Of a stretch of 64,000 bases of DNA, positions 24,009 through 32,003 are shown one piece after another. Numbering within the stretch: the stretch's first letter is position 1; each line of letters begins with the position of its first letter. Below the pieces are notes generated by a model. The model ran no database searches and was not told the origin of the DNA. It was given only the letters and a program-made list of their open reading frames with translations. This DNA is from Streptomonospora sp. PA3 (lineage in GTDB: Bacteria; Actinomycetota; Actinomycetes; Streptosporangiales; Streptosporangiaceae): assembly GCF_009728995.1 (NCBI RefSeq), contig NZ_VTZW01000015.1:1-64000 (forward strand), written 5' to 3'. Both the position numbers and the translations under genes were made by a program.

Positions 24009-24211
24009 CGGCCACCACCGAGGCTGCGGCAATGGGTGCGCCTCGCGAAGCGCGGTCACAGCTTGCCGCCGAGCGCACGCAGTCCTTCTCAGATGGAGCC
24101 GCACCACCGGTGGCGGGCCTCCGGCGCAAAGGTACGCCGTGCGCTCGGCGGCAAGCTGGCGCACCGCGCTTCGCGCATCACAGCCCCATTGCCGCAACCT
24201 CCTGTGGTGAC
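24009..24211. repeat. Long imperfect palindrome, arms of about 95 bp
   Basis: The left arm (about 24009-24104) and right arm (about 24113-24211) are inverted copies with small indels, centred on the perfect dyad CCACCGGTGG (24104-24113). Matching blocks include CTTGCCGCCGAGCGCAC, GCGAAGCGCGGT and GCGGCAATGGG. As RNA or single-stranded DNA it would form one long hairpin. Confidence 0.85.
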
Positions 24212-24360
24212 CGACTCCTTGAACACGACGTAGGCGGCCCACACCACCGCCCTCGCCGGGCGGCCCGCCACCCACCTTCGGCAACCGGCGACCGCCCGGC
24301 CCAACCCCCCCCCACCGGCCGTCGCCGCCTCGTCGCGTGCGCAACCACCGCGCTCCCGAA

Positions 24361-24510
24361 CCGGTGATCGCCGAGCCGAACCCCCGGCGGCCTCGCCGCC
24401 CCCGTCACCTGCCGCACCGGCGGGCACCCGAACCGATCCGAGCAGGCCCGAGCCCACCGCCGACCTCGCCGCCCCGGCGCGGGCGGCCGCGCCGCCGCGC
24501 CGTCCCGCAA
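24361..24510 (-). repeat. Inverted diverged copy of the 145-bp repeat family
   Basis: Read on the minus strand this stretch contains GGGGCGGCGAGGTCGGCGGT, GGATCGGTTCGGGTGCCCG and GACGGGGGCGGCGAGG. These match the degenerate unit at 22962-23106 in the same order. A further weak match, ACGAGGCGGCGACGG, continues near 24310-24340. The family is thus present in opposite orientation on both sides of the gap. Confidence 0.7.
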
Positions 24511-24516
24511 CCGCGT

Positions 24517-25209
24517 TCAGAAGATGTCGACGAGCCGGCCGATTGGGGTGACCTCGCGGAACCGGTCGTGGGGCTCGGGGGGTTCGGCGTGTTCGAGAAC
24601 CCAGGTGGCGGGGTGGGGCACGAGGACGGCGCCCATGCCCGCCTCCAGCGCCGGGAGCACGTCGGAGCGCACCGAGTTGCCGATCATCCAGGTGTCCTGG
24701 GGGTCGAGGGCGTGCGTACGGCTGAAGGCGCGGTAGGCGTCGGGGTCCTTCTCGCGGACGATCCCGACGCCGGCGAACAGCGGGGCCAGGCCCGACCCGT
24801 CGATCTTGTACTGCTGGTCCTCGCGGTGTCCCTTGGTGAGCAGGTAGAGGGTGTGGCGCCGCCGCAGCGCGTGCAGCGTCTCCAGCACGCCTTCGAGCAG
24901 GACGGTCTCGCCGCGGACGATCCGGGCGCACAGCCGGTTGAGGTAGGCGCGGTCGGCGTCGCTCACCGGGCCGTCGGGGCGCAGCCGGGCCAGGCAGTCG
25001 CCCAGGCTGCGTTCGAAGACCCGGGCGCCGTAGCCGTAGGCGGCGCTGTTCTCGCGTTCGATCTCGGTCAGCACCGCGCGGACCTCGGCGCGGGAGAGCT
25101 CGGGATGGCCGACGTAGTCGATGAACTCCTCGATCGCCTGCTCGAAGAGGATGTTGCACTCCCAGAGCGTGTCGTCGGCGTCGAAGATCAGGTTCATCCC
25201 GCGCGCCAT
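24517..25209 (-). CDS. HAD-superfamily hydrolase
   Basis: 230 residues, ATG with GGAGGCG upstream. Motif I FDADDTLW (nucleophile Asp10, acid Asp12), motif II LLTKG (Thr/Lys), a conserved Lys in REKDPDAY, and motif IV IGNSVRSDV. A C1 helical cap lies between motifs I and II (about 20-105). Members of this branch are small-molecule phosphatases of unknown substrate. It is divergent from the ascorbate-type PTS operon across a 203-bp region, so it could dephosphorylate or edit an intracellular sugar phosphate, but nothing in the sequence fixes that. Confidence 0.88.
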   Translation of the reverse strand: MARGMNLIFDADDTLWECNILFEQAIEEFIDYVGHPELSRAEVRAVLTEIERENSAAYGYGARVFERSLGDCLARLRPDGPVSDADRAYLNRLCARIVRGETVLLEGVLETLHALRRRHTLYLLTKGHREDQQYKIDGSGLAPLFAGVGIVREKDPDAYRAFSRTHALDPQDTWMIGNSVRSDVLPALEAGMGAVLVPHPATWVLEHAEPPEPHDRFREVTPIGRLVDIF

Positions 25210-25412
25210 CTCGCCTCCCTTCGCCCGGCCGGAGCGGATCGCGGCAACAGTCCTTCGCCCCCGGGAGGCTACCGGGACCCGCCGAGGCGGGACACAGCCG
25301 CCCGCTGTGGGTTAGATTCGTGCGACCAGGGCCGGTGTGCATGGGCGGCCCCCGGTGCGGGCATATCCCGACAGCGCACACGGCCGACCGGGTCCGCCTC
25401 CGGGAGGAAGCC

Positions 25413-25883
25413 ATGCAGGAACCGGCACTTTCGCGGCTGCTGCCGCTGGACGCGATCGCCACCGGCGCCGAGGCCGAGGACTGGCGCGCGGCGATCCGGG
25501 CGGCCGGCGAGCTCCTGGTCGCCACGGGCGCCACCACCGACGACTACATCGGCGAGATGCAGCAGGCGGTGGAGGAGTACGGGCCCTACATCGTGATCGC
25601 TCCGGGACTCGCGCTCGCCCACTCCCGGCCCTCCCCCGCCGTGCTCCGCACCGGGTTGTCCTGGGCGGGGCTGAAGACGCCCGTCGAGTTCGGGCACGCC
25701 GCCAACGACCCGGTCCGGCTGGTGATCGGGCTCGCCGCCGTCGACCACGACGGCCACTCCTCGGCGCTGTCGCGGCTGGCGCGGATGCTGGCCGACCCCG
25801 ACCGGCTCAAGCGGCTGACCGAGGCCACCGGCGCCGCGGAGATCCACGGCACCATCAGCGACTACGAATCGAGCGCAGAATGA
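25413..25883 (+). CDS. PTS IIA protein, ascorbate/mannitol-fructose type
   Basis: 156 residues; ATG at 25413 with GGGAGGAAG upstream. EIIA-2 domain with the phospho-acceptor His70 in GLALAHSRP. It passes phosphate from HPr to the IIB protein encoded next. FGHAANDPVRLVIGLAAVDHDGH matches the UlaC/SgaA branch. Start codon of IIB overlaps its stop (ATGA). An upstream TAGATT about 100 bp before the start could be a -10 box. The divergent HAD gene shares the promoter region. Confidence 0.9.
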   Translation: MQEPALSRLLPLDAIATGAEAEDWRAAIRAAGELLVATGATTDDYIGEMQQAVEEYGPYIVIAPGLALAHSRPSPAVLRTGLSWAGLKTPVEFGHAANDPVRLVIGLAAVDHDGHSSALSRLARMLADPDRLKRLTEATGAAEIHGTISDYESSAE

Positions 25884-26161
25884 AGATCCTCGCGGTTTGC
25901 GGAATGGGCATCGGCACCAGCGTCCTACTCAAGACCAACGCCGAGAAGGCCGCCCAGGACCTGGGGCTGGACGCCGACGTGGAGATAGCCGACATCGGCA
26001 CGGCGCGCGGCGCCGCGGTCACCGCCGACGTGGTGCTGACCTCCGGCGAGCTCGCGGCCGAACTCGGCGACGTCGGCATCCCCGTGGTCGTGGTGGACAA
26101 CTTCGTCGACGGCACCGAGATCCGCGAGAAGCTGGGCGCCGCGGTCGGCCGCCAGGCGTGA
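25880..26161 (+). CDS. PTS IIB protein, ascorbate (UlaB/SgaB) type
   Basis: 93 residues, coupled to IIA by ATGA. The N-terminus MKILAVCGMGIGTS carries the phospho-Cys7 and P-loop of lactose/ascorbate-type IIB proteins; the ELGDVGIPVVVVDNFVD strand fits UlaB. It transfers phosphate to the sugar bound by IIC. A 137-bp gap with an 11-bp palindrome ATTGGTCCAAT (26262-26272) separates it from the IIC gene. Confidence 0.9.
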   Translation: MKILAVCGMGIGTSVLLKTNAEKAAQDLGLDADVEIADIGTARGAAVTADVVLTSGELAAELGDVGIPVVVVDNFVDGTEIREKLGAAVGRQA

Positions 26162-26298
26162 ACGCGGGTCCGGGCGGCCCGCGCGCCCCACTCCGCCCGG
26201 GCTTTCGAGGCCGCGCGAGGCGCGGCACCGCGGCCGGCTCCCCCGAAGCGCCGGCCGCCGCATTGGTCCAATGATTCCATGATGCCAGGAGCGGCCCT

Positions 26299-27852
26299 AT
26301 GGATTGGCTCGTCGCCGTCGCGCAGTTCATCGTCAACGAGATCCTGAGCATCCCGGCCTACATGGTCGGCCTGATCACCGCCGTGGGCCTGATCGCCCTG
26401 CGCCGGTCCACCGGCCAAGTGGTCGGCGGCGGGCTCAAGGCGGTACTCGGCTTCCTGCTCATCGGGGCGGGCGCCGAGATCGTGGTGGCCGCGCTGGACC
26501 CGCTGGGCCGGATGATCCAGGGGGCCGCCGGCGCCCAGGGGGTCGTGCCGACCAACGAGGCGATCGTGGCCATCGCCCAGGACCGCTTCGGCGCCCAGGT
26601 CGCCTGGATCATGATCGCGGGTTTCGCGCTGAGCCTGGTGCTGGCCCGTTTCACGCCGCTGCGGTACGTCTTCCTCACCGGCCACCACATCCTGTTCATG
26701 GCGACGCTGCTGACCATGGTGCTGGCCACCACGGCGCTGCCCACCGCGCTGTCGGTGGCCCTCGGCGCGGTGCTGCTGGCGGTGGTGATGGTGTCGCTGC
26801 CGGCGCTGGCCCAGCCCTGGACGCGCCGGGTGGGCGGCGACGGCAAGATCGCCATCGGGCACTTCGGCACGCTCGGCTATGTGGCCGCGGGTGCCACGGG
26901 CCAGCTGGTCGGGCGCACCAGCCGCAGCACCGAGGATCTGAAGCTGCCAGAGGGGCTGCGGTTCCTGCGCGACTCGATGGTGGCCACGGCCCTGTCGATG
27001 GTGCTCATCTACGTGGCGGTGGCGCTGGTGTTCTGGGCGCGGCAGGGCACGGCCGCGGCCCTGGAGATGTTCCCGCCCGCCGAAGGCATCGACCCGACGA
27101 TCGGGCATTTCATCATGCAGTCGGTGATGCAGGGCCTGCAGTTCGGGATCGGCGTCGCGGTGATCCTCTTCGGTGTGCGCACCATTCTGGGCGAGCTGGT
27201 GCCCGCCTTCCAGGGCATCGCCGAGCGCGTGGTGCCGGGTGCGGTGCCGGCGCTGGACGCGCCGATCGTGTTCCCCTTCGCGCAGAACGCGGTGCTGGTG
27301 GGCTTCCTCTCCAGCTTCGTCGGCGGGCTGGTGACCCTGGCGGTGATGGCGTCGGTGTTCAACCCGGTCTTCGGGCTGGCACTGATCCTGCCGGGCTTGG
27401 TACCGCACTTCTTCACCGGCGGCGCCGCGGGGGTGTTCGGCAACGCGACCGGCGGCCGGCGCGGCGCGGTCGCCGGCGCCTTCGTCAACGGCGTGCTGAT
27501 CACGCTGCTGCCCGCGTTCCTGCTGGGCGTCCTGGGCGACTTCGGCGACGCGAACACCACCTTCGGCGACGCCGACTTCGGCTGGTTCGGCATCGCGATC
27601 GGCTACGCCTTCCGCGCGGGCGAGGTCGGCGGCGTACTGCTGGCCCTGCTGGTGGCGGCGGTCCTGCTGGCGGGCGCGATCGCGGTGCAAAAGCGCGCAG
27701 TCGATCGCGGCTGGGACCCCGGCGCCCGCCGCGAAGCCGCCCTGGCCCGACGCGCCGAGCAGCCCGAGCAGCCCCGGGGCGAGCAGACCGGCGGCACCGG
27801 CGACGGCGGCGGATCGGCCTCCGCCGACGGCTCCGAGCCGCCGCGGCGATAA
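26299..27852 (+). CDS. PTS IIC membrane transporter, ascorbate (UlaA) type
   Basis: 517 residues with about ten or eleven hydrophobic segments. UlaA/SgaT hallmarks: LKAVLGFLLIGAGAEIV, GVVPTNEAIVAIAQDRFG, TGHHILFMATLLTMVLA, FPFAQNAVLVGFLSSFVGG and VPHFFTGGAAGVFGNATGGRRGA. The last 45 residues are a charged, disordered tail. Ribosome site AGGAG is 9 bp upstream. It imports and phosphorylates L-ascorbate or a related sugar acid with IIA and IIB. No UlaG, UlaD, UlaE or UlaF gene is nearby, so the catabolic fate and even the substrate are open. Confidence 0.92.
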   Translation: MDWLVAVAQFIVNEILSIPAYMVGLITAVGLIALRRSTGQVVGGGLKAVLGFLLIGAGAEIVVAALDPLGRMIQGAAGAQGVVPTNEAIVAIAQDRFGAQVAWIMIAGFALSLVLARFTPLRYVFLTGHHILFMATLLTMVLATTALPTALSVALGAVLLAVVMVSLPALAQPWTRRVGGDGKIAIGHFGTLGYVAAGATGQLVGRTSRSTEDLKLPEGLRFLRDSMVATALSMVLIYVAVALVFWARQGTAAALEMFPPAEGIDPTIGHFIMQSVMQGLQFGIGVAVILFGVRTILGELVPAFQGIAERVVPGAVPALDAPIVFPFAQNAVLVGFLSSFVGGLVTLAVMASVFNPVFGLALILPGLVPHFFTGGAAGVFGNATGGRRGAVAGAFVNGVLITLLPAFLLGVLGDFGDANTTFGDADFGWFGIAIGYAFRAGEVGGVLLALLVAAVLLAGAIAVQKRAVDRGWDPGARREAALARRAEQPEQPRGEQTGGTGDGGGSASADGSEPPRR

Positions 27853-27923
27853 GCCGTGAGACGCCACGCGGCGCGGGCTTCGGTGTCTGCCCGAAACCCG
27901 CGCCGCGGTCCGGCGGGCGGGCC

Positions 27924-28112
27924 TCAGGAGTCGACGACGCTCCAGCGTCCGACGTCGTTGTAGGCCGAGTCGTAGACGTCGGCGGCGTCCCCCGGCTTGA
28001 GGTCGTAGTAGCCGAGGTTGCCGCCCCAGTACCGCAGGATGCGGCCCAGTTCCTTGGCGGCGTTGCCGCCGAAGGCGTCCTCGCCCATGTCGACTTCCAG
28101 AACGAACTTCAT
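27924..28112 (-). CDS. Small hypothetical protein, 62 aa
   Basis: MKFVLEVDMG, then a helix with ELGRILRYWGG and a beta-like DAADVYDSAYNDVGRW ending. Short proteins of this pattern occur repeatedly in actinomycete accessory regions; function unknown. GGGGAGG precedes the ATG. Two consecutive hairpins in an AT-rich leader lie directly upstream, in contrast to the surrounding GC-rich DNA, which suggests acquisition or dedicated regulation. No membrane segment. Confidence 0.75.
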   Translation of the reverse strand: MKFVLEVDMGEDAFGGNAAKELGRILRYWGGNLGYYDLKPGDAADVYDSAYNDVGRWSVVDS

Positions 28113-28125
28113 CGTGCCTCCCCGA

Positions 28126-28150
28126 GAAGGTGTCGAACAACGACACCTTC
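28126..28150. promoter_or_regulatory. 10-bp perfect stem-loop directly upstream of the 62-aa gene
   Basis: GAAGGTGTCG and CGACACCTTC around the loop AACAA, ending only a few bases before the GGGGAGG ribosome site of the minus-strand gene. A second small inverted repeat, TTCAAT/ATTGAA (28148-28165), abuts it. It could be an operator, or an RNA hairpin affecting translation; read on the + strand it also resembles a terminator followed by AATCTTTT. Confidence 0.55.
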
Positions 28151-28252
28151 AATCTTTTCATTGAAGTTCCTTTGGGGACTTTTCTCGAAGATCTCCCTGG
28201 TGATCGCCTTTGGGCTAGGAGAAAGCCTCAAAAGCAAGCGGAACGAAGGGGC

Positions 28253-28279
28253 GCGCCGTCTGGACCGACGAGCGAGGAA
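28253..28279 (+). repeat. 27-nt dispersed repeat, copy A
   Basis: GCGCCGTCTGGACCGACGAG plus the following seven bases match, with one mismatch, the minus strand of 39019-39045. Both copies lie in non-coding DNA next to operon ends. Confidence 0.7.
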
Positions 28280-28321
28280 GCGAGGACCTGGGCGGGTGCC
28301 GGGAAACACAGCTGATCCGCG

Positions 28322-29341
28322 TCATCTCGCGGCGCGCGGGGCCAGCGCGCGCTGCAGGAGGATGAACGCGAACAGCAGGGTGCCGGCGACGATCCTGGTC
28401 CACCAGGAGCTGAGGGTGCCCTCGAACACCAGGATCGCCTGGATGGCGCCCAGGGTCAGCACGCCGATCACGCTGCCCAAGACGTATCCGAACCCGCCGG
28501 TGAGCAGGGTTCCGCCGATCACCACGGCGGCGATCGCGTCGAGCTCCATGCCCAGGCCGTGCAGGCCGTTGCCGGAGGCGATGTAGAGGGTGTACAGCAC
28601 GCCGCCCAGCGCCGCGCAGAACCCGCTGAGCGTGTAGACCCCGACCTTCACGCGGCCCACGGCCAGCCCCATGAGAAGCGCCGAGGACTCGCTCCCGCCG
28701 ACCGCGTACACGCTGCGGCCGAACCGGGTGCGGTGCAGCACGTAGGCCGCCGCGCCCGCGACCGCCAGGGCGATCACGGCTCCCAAGGACAGGGAGGCGC
28801 CGCCCGGCAGCACGGGGACGCGGGTCTGGGCGAGCGCGCTGAACAGCGGGTCGCTGATGGGGATGGACTCGGTGCTGATGACGAAGCACAGGCCGCGGGC
28901 GAAGAACATGCCGCCCAGCGTGGCGATGAACGGCTGCACTCCGTAGAAGTGGATGATGCAGCCCTGGGCCAGCCCGATGGCGGTGCCCGCCAGCAGCGCG
29001 GCCGGGATCACCAGCAGCGGCGGCCAGCCCTCGCGCAGCAGCCAGGCGCAGATCATCGTCGACAGCGCCAGGACCGCTCCGGTGGACAGGTCGATGCCGC
29101 CGGCGAGGATCACGAAGGTCACCCCCACCGCCAGCACGATCAGGAACGAGTTGTTCACCGCCAGGTTCAGCACCACCTGCGGATCGAGGAACCCGCTGTA
29201 GCGCAGGGAGCCGACCACGAACACCAGCACGAGCACGAGCCCGGCCATGCTGACGGGGATGAACCGGCGCCGCCCTTCCAGCAGGTCCCGGCTGCGGGAG
29301 ACCGCCGCGGACAGGGCCGGCAGCGTGGAGGGCGGGGTCAT
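28322..29341 (-). CDS. Sugar ABC transporter permease (YjfF-like)
   Basis: 339 residues, last gene of the sugar transporter operon; its ATG overlaps the previous stop (ATGA). BPD_transp_2 fold of the ribose/galactofuranose class: VGVTFVILAGGIDLSTGAVLALS, GVQPFIATLGGMFFARGL, FGRSVYAVGGSESSALLMG, LDAIAAVVIGGTLLTGGFG. About nine membrane segments. Forms the channel with the permease encoded just upstream. The strand ends 30-80 bp before a dispersed repeat and the leader of the 62-aa gene. Confidence 0.92.
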   Translation of the reverse strand: MTPPSTLPALSAAVSRSRDLLEGRRRFIPVSMAGLVLVLVFVVGSLRYSGFLDPQVVLNLAVNNSFLIVLAVGVTFVILAGGIDLSTGAVLALSTMICAWLLREGWPPLLVIPAALLAGTAIGLAQGCIIHFYGVQPFIATLGGMFFARGLCFVISTESIPISDPLFSALAQTRVPVLPGGASLSLGAVIALAVAGAAAYVLHRTRFGRSVYAVGGSESSALLMGLAVGRVKVGVYTLSGFCAALGGVLYTLYIASGNGLHGLGMELDAIAAVVIGGTLLTGGFGYVLGSVIGVLTLGAIQAILVFEGTLSSWWTRIVAGTLLFAFILLQRALAPRAAR

Positions 29342-30450
29342 GGCCGCACCTCCCGCGGCTCCTGGTCGGCGATGCTGGCTGCCTCGGGTTTCACGTCGTC
29401 CTCCTCGGGTGGCGCGGGGGTGGCCGTGTTCGACGGCGGGCGCGGCGGGCCGCTGCGCCGGAACGGCGCCGCGACCTGGGCGCGGAACCGCGGCGACTGC
29501 AGCAGGCACACTCCGAACACCACGAGCGCCTTGAACACCAGGGTGCTCTCGGGCGGGACGCCCATCGTGTAGACGGTCGTGGACAGGGTCTGCACGATGA
29601 TCGCGCCCAGCACGGTGCCCGCGATCGAGAACCGGCCGCCGGTGAGCAGGGTGCCGCCGATGACCACGGCGAGGATGGCGTCCAGCTCGATCCACAGCCC
29701 CGCGTTGTTGCCGTCGGCGCTGCCGGTGTTGGCGCTGATGATGATCCCGGCCAGACCGGCGCACAGCCCGCAGAAGGTGTAGGCGGCCATGGTCAGGCCG
29801 GTGGCGCGGATGCCGGCCAGGCGGCCGGCCTCGGCGTTGCCGCCGATCGCCTCGATGAGCAGCCCCAGCGCGGTGCGGCGCACCAGGAGCCACATCAGCA
29901 GCAGGGTCGCCGCCGCCACGATCACGGTGACCGGGACCGTGGCGACGCTTCCGCCGGCGATCTCGCGGTAGGGGGCGCTGCGTACGGTGGTGATCTGGCC
30001 GCCCGTGATCAGCTGGGCGGCGCCGCGGCCGGCGACCATCAGGATCAGGGTCGCCACGATCGGCTGGATGCGCAGCACCGCGACGAGGAAACCGTTCCAC
30101 AGGCCCAGCAGTGCGCACACGGCCAGCGCCGCGGCGACCGCGCCCGCCACCGCCGATGGGGAGTCCGGCTCGGCGGCGGACTCGATGAGCGTGCAGGCGA
30201 CCGCCCCGGCCACGGCGACCACTGCGCCCACCGAGAGGTCGATGCCGCGCAGCGCGATCACCGCGGTCATGCCCAGGGAGATCAGCAGCAGGGGCGTGCC
30301 GAAGTGCAGGATGTCGACGAGGCTGCCGTAGAGCCGCCCGCCCCGCACGGTGATCTCCAAAAACCTCGGTGTGGCGACCGCGTTGGCGGCCACCAGCAGT
30401 GCGAGCACGAGCAGCGGCCACACCAGCCGCCGCGTCTGCGCGGATCTCAT
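29338..30450 (-). CDS. Sugar ABC transporter permease (YtfT-like)
   Basis: 370 residues; start overlaps the ATPase stop (ATGA). BPD_transp_2 fold: SLGMTAVIALRGIDLSVGAVVA, RIQPIVATLILMVAGRGAAQ, LDAILAVVIGGTLLTGGRFS. The last 50 residues are a Pro/Glu-rich cytosolic tail (RRSGPPRPPSNTATPAPPEE) absent from most family members. Two different permeases plus one duplicated ATPase is the YtfR-YtfT-YjfF arrangement, suggesting a furanose sugar as substrate. Confidence 0.92.
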   Translation of the reverse strand: MRSAQTRRLVWPLLVLALLVAANAVATPRFLEITVRGGRLYGSLVDILHFGTPLLLISLGMTAVIALRGIDLSVGAVVAVAGAVACTLIESAAEPDSPSAVAGAVAAALAVCALLGLWNGFLVAVLRIQPIVATLILMVAGRGAAQLITGGQITTVRSAPYREIAGGSVATVPVTVIVAAATLLLMWLLVRRTALGLLIEAIGGNAEAGRLAGIRATGLTMAAYTFCGLCAGLAGIIISANTGSADGNNAGLWIELDAILAVVIGGTLLTGGRFSIAGTVLGAIIVQTLSTTVYTMGVPPESTLVFKALVVFGVCLLQSPRFRAQVAAPFRRSGPPRPPSNTATPAPPEEDDVKPEAASIADQEPREVRP

Positions 30451-31973
30451 CGGCCGCCCCCTTCGGCGATCTCGGCGAGCACCCGGTCGGTGTCGAGGCC
30501 GCCGTCGTTGTCGAGTTCGCTGATCACCCGCCGGTCCCGCAGCACGACCACCCGGTGGCTGAGCCGCAGCACCTCCTCCAGCTCGGAGGAGACGAACAGC
30601 ACCGCGGTGCCTTGGCGGGACTGGGCCGCCACCAGGCGCTGCACCTCGGCTTTGGCGCCGATGTCGATGCCGCGGGTGGGCTCGTCGAGGATCAGCAGCC
30701 GCGGCTGCATGATCAGCCAGCGGCCCAGCAGCACCTTCTGCTGGTTGCCGCCGCTGAGTGCGCCCACGGGTGTCTCCGGTGCGGCCGGGCGGATGCGCAG
30801 CGCCGCGATGTAGCGTTCGACCAGTTCCGCGCGGGTCTTGGCGGGAACAGGCCGCAGCCAGCCGCGGGCGGCCTGCATGGCCAGCATCAGGTTGTCGGCG
30901 ATGGACAGCTCCGCCACGAGTCCTTCGGACTTGCGGTCCTCGGAGCAGTAGGCCAGGCCCGCGGCGATGGGGGCGCGGGGAGTGCGCAGCGGCACCGGCC
31001 GCCCGTCCACCTCCACTCCCCCGGTGTCGGGGCGGTCGGCGCCGAACAGCAGCCGCACCGCCTCGGTGCGTCCCGAGCCGAGCAGCCCGGCCAGGCCCGT
31101 GATCCGGCCCGGCGCCACGTCCAGGTCGTAGGGGGCGATGCCGCCCGACCGCCCCAGCCCGCGCGCCCGCAGGAACGGGGCGGCGCCGGCATCCGGGGGG
31201 TCGTCGCCTGCGCTCGCCTCCAGGCGGTCCAGTTCACCGGCCTGTTCGCCGAGCATGTGGCCGATCAGCTCGCGCTGCCCCACCTCCGCCGTGGCGAACT
31301 CCCCGACCAGGCCCCCGTTGCGCAGCACGGTCATGCGCTGGCACAGCTCGTAGACCTGATCGAGGAAGTGGGTGACGAACAGGATCGCCACACCGCGCGA
31401 GCGCAGCCGTTCGACCAGGTCGAACAGGATGCGGACCTCGTCGCGGTCGAGGCTGGAGGTGGGCTCGTCCAGCACCAGCACCCGGGCCTGCAGGTCGACC
31501 GCCCGCAGGATGGAGACGAGCTGCTGGACCGCGATGGAGTGGTCGCCCAGCGCCCGGGTGACGTCGAGGTCCAGGTCCATCCCCGCGGCCAGCTCGGCCG
31601 CCCGGCGGTTCATGCGCCGCTGCGAGATGCCGAAGCGTCCGCGGGGTTCGCGGCCCAGCAGGATGTTCTCCGCCACCGACAGGTTCGGGCACAGGTTCAC
31701 CTCCTGGTAGACGGTGGCGATTCCGCGGCGTTCGGCGTCGAGCGGGCCGCTGATCTCGACCCGCTCCCCCGCGACGCGGATCTCCCCGCTCTCGGGCCGG
31801 TGCACCCCGGTCAGCACCTTGATCAGCGTCGACTTGCCGGCACCGTTCTCCCCAAGCAGAGCGTGGACCTCGCCGGGGCGCAGACGCAGGCCGGCGCCGT
31901 CCAGGGCGCGGACGCCGGGGAAGTCCTTCACGATCCCGCTCATGTGGACGGCGGGCTCGGCCGTGGTTTCCAC
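30447..31973 (-). CDS. Sugar ABC transporter ATP-binding protein, duplicated type (YtfR/RbsA-like)
   Basis: 508 residues, two ABC cassettes. First: Walker A GENGAGKST (41-49), HSIAVQQLVSILRA in place of a classical signature, Walker B VLVLDEPTSSLD. Second: GLLGSGRTE, LSGGNQQKVLLG and LLILDEPTRGID. Couples ATP hydrolysis to sugar import; peripheral on the inner membrane face. Coupled by ATGA to the permease gene; 30 bp after the binding-protein stop. Confidence 0.93.
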   Translation of the reverse strand: METTAEPAVHMSGIVKDFPGVRALDGAGLRLRPGEVHALLGENGAGKSTLIKVLTGVHRPESGEIRVAGERVEISGPLDAERRGIATVYQEVNLCPNLSVAENILLGREPRGRFGISQRRMNRRAAELAAGMDLDLDVTRALGDHSIAVQQLVSILRAVDLQARVLVLDEPTSSLDRDEVRILFDLVERLRSRGVAILFVTHFLDQVYELCQRMTVLRNGGLVGEFATAEVGQRELIGHMLGEQAGELDRLEASAGDDPPDAGAAPFLRARGLGRSGGIAPYDLDVAPGRITGLAGLLGSGRTEAVRLLFGADRPDTGGVEVDGRPVPLRTPRAPIAAGLAYCSEDRKSEGLVAELSIADNLMLAMQAARGWLRPVPAKTRAELVERYIAALRIRPAAPETPVGALSGGNQQKVLLGRWLIMQPRLLILDEPTRGIDIGAKAEVQRLVAAQSRQGTAVLFVSSELEEVLRLSHRVVVLRDRRVISELDNDGGLDTDRVLAEIAEGGGR

Positions 31974-32003
31974 GACCCCTCCTTCGCGTCGGTGGCGGGC
32001 GGG

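Larger units (their letters stand above)
22907..24516. other. 1.6-kb gene-free region with repeats and long hairpin
   Basis: The largest gap in the window. All open frames here are proline/arginine-rich, run through the repeats in shifting frames (the repeat period, 145, is not divisible by three) and lack ribosome-binding sites, so no gene is called. It contains tandem repeats at its left end, inverted related copies at its right end and a roughly 200-bp imperfect palindrome between them. A short AT-rich patch (TTTAATTTAAC, 23474-23484) and an inverted pair GCGTTTGGA / TCCAAACGC (23726-23734 and 23758-23766) lie inside. Overall it looks like a decayed or non-coding mobile or structural element. 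Confidence 0.7.

Noticed and set aside
23300-24367. 355-codon frame across the repeat region
   Set aside because: Pro/Arg/Ala-rich, no ribosome site, crosses the tandem repeats whose period is not divisible by three, and no recognisable domain.
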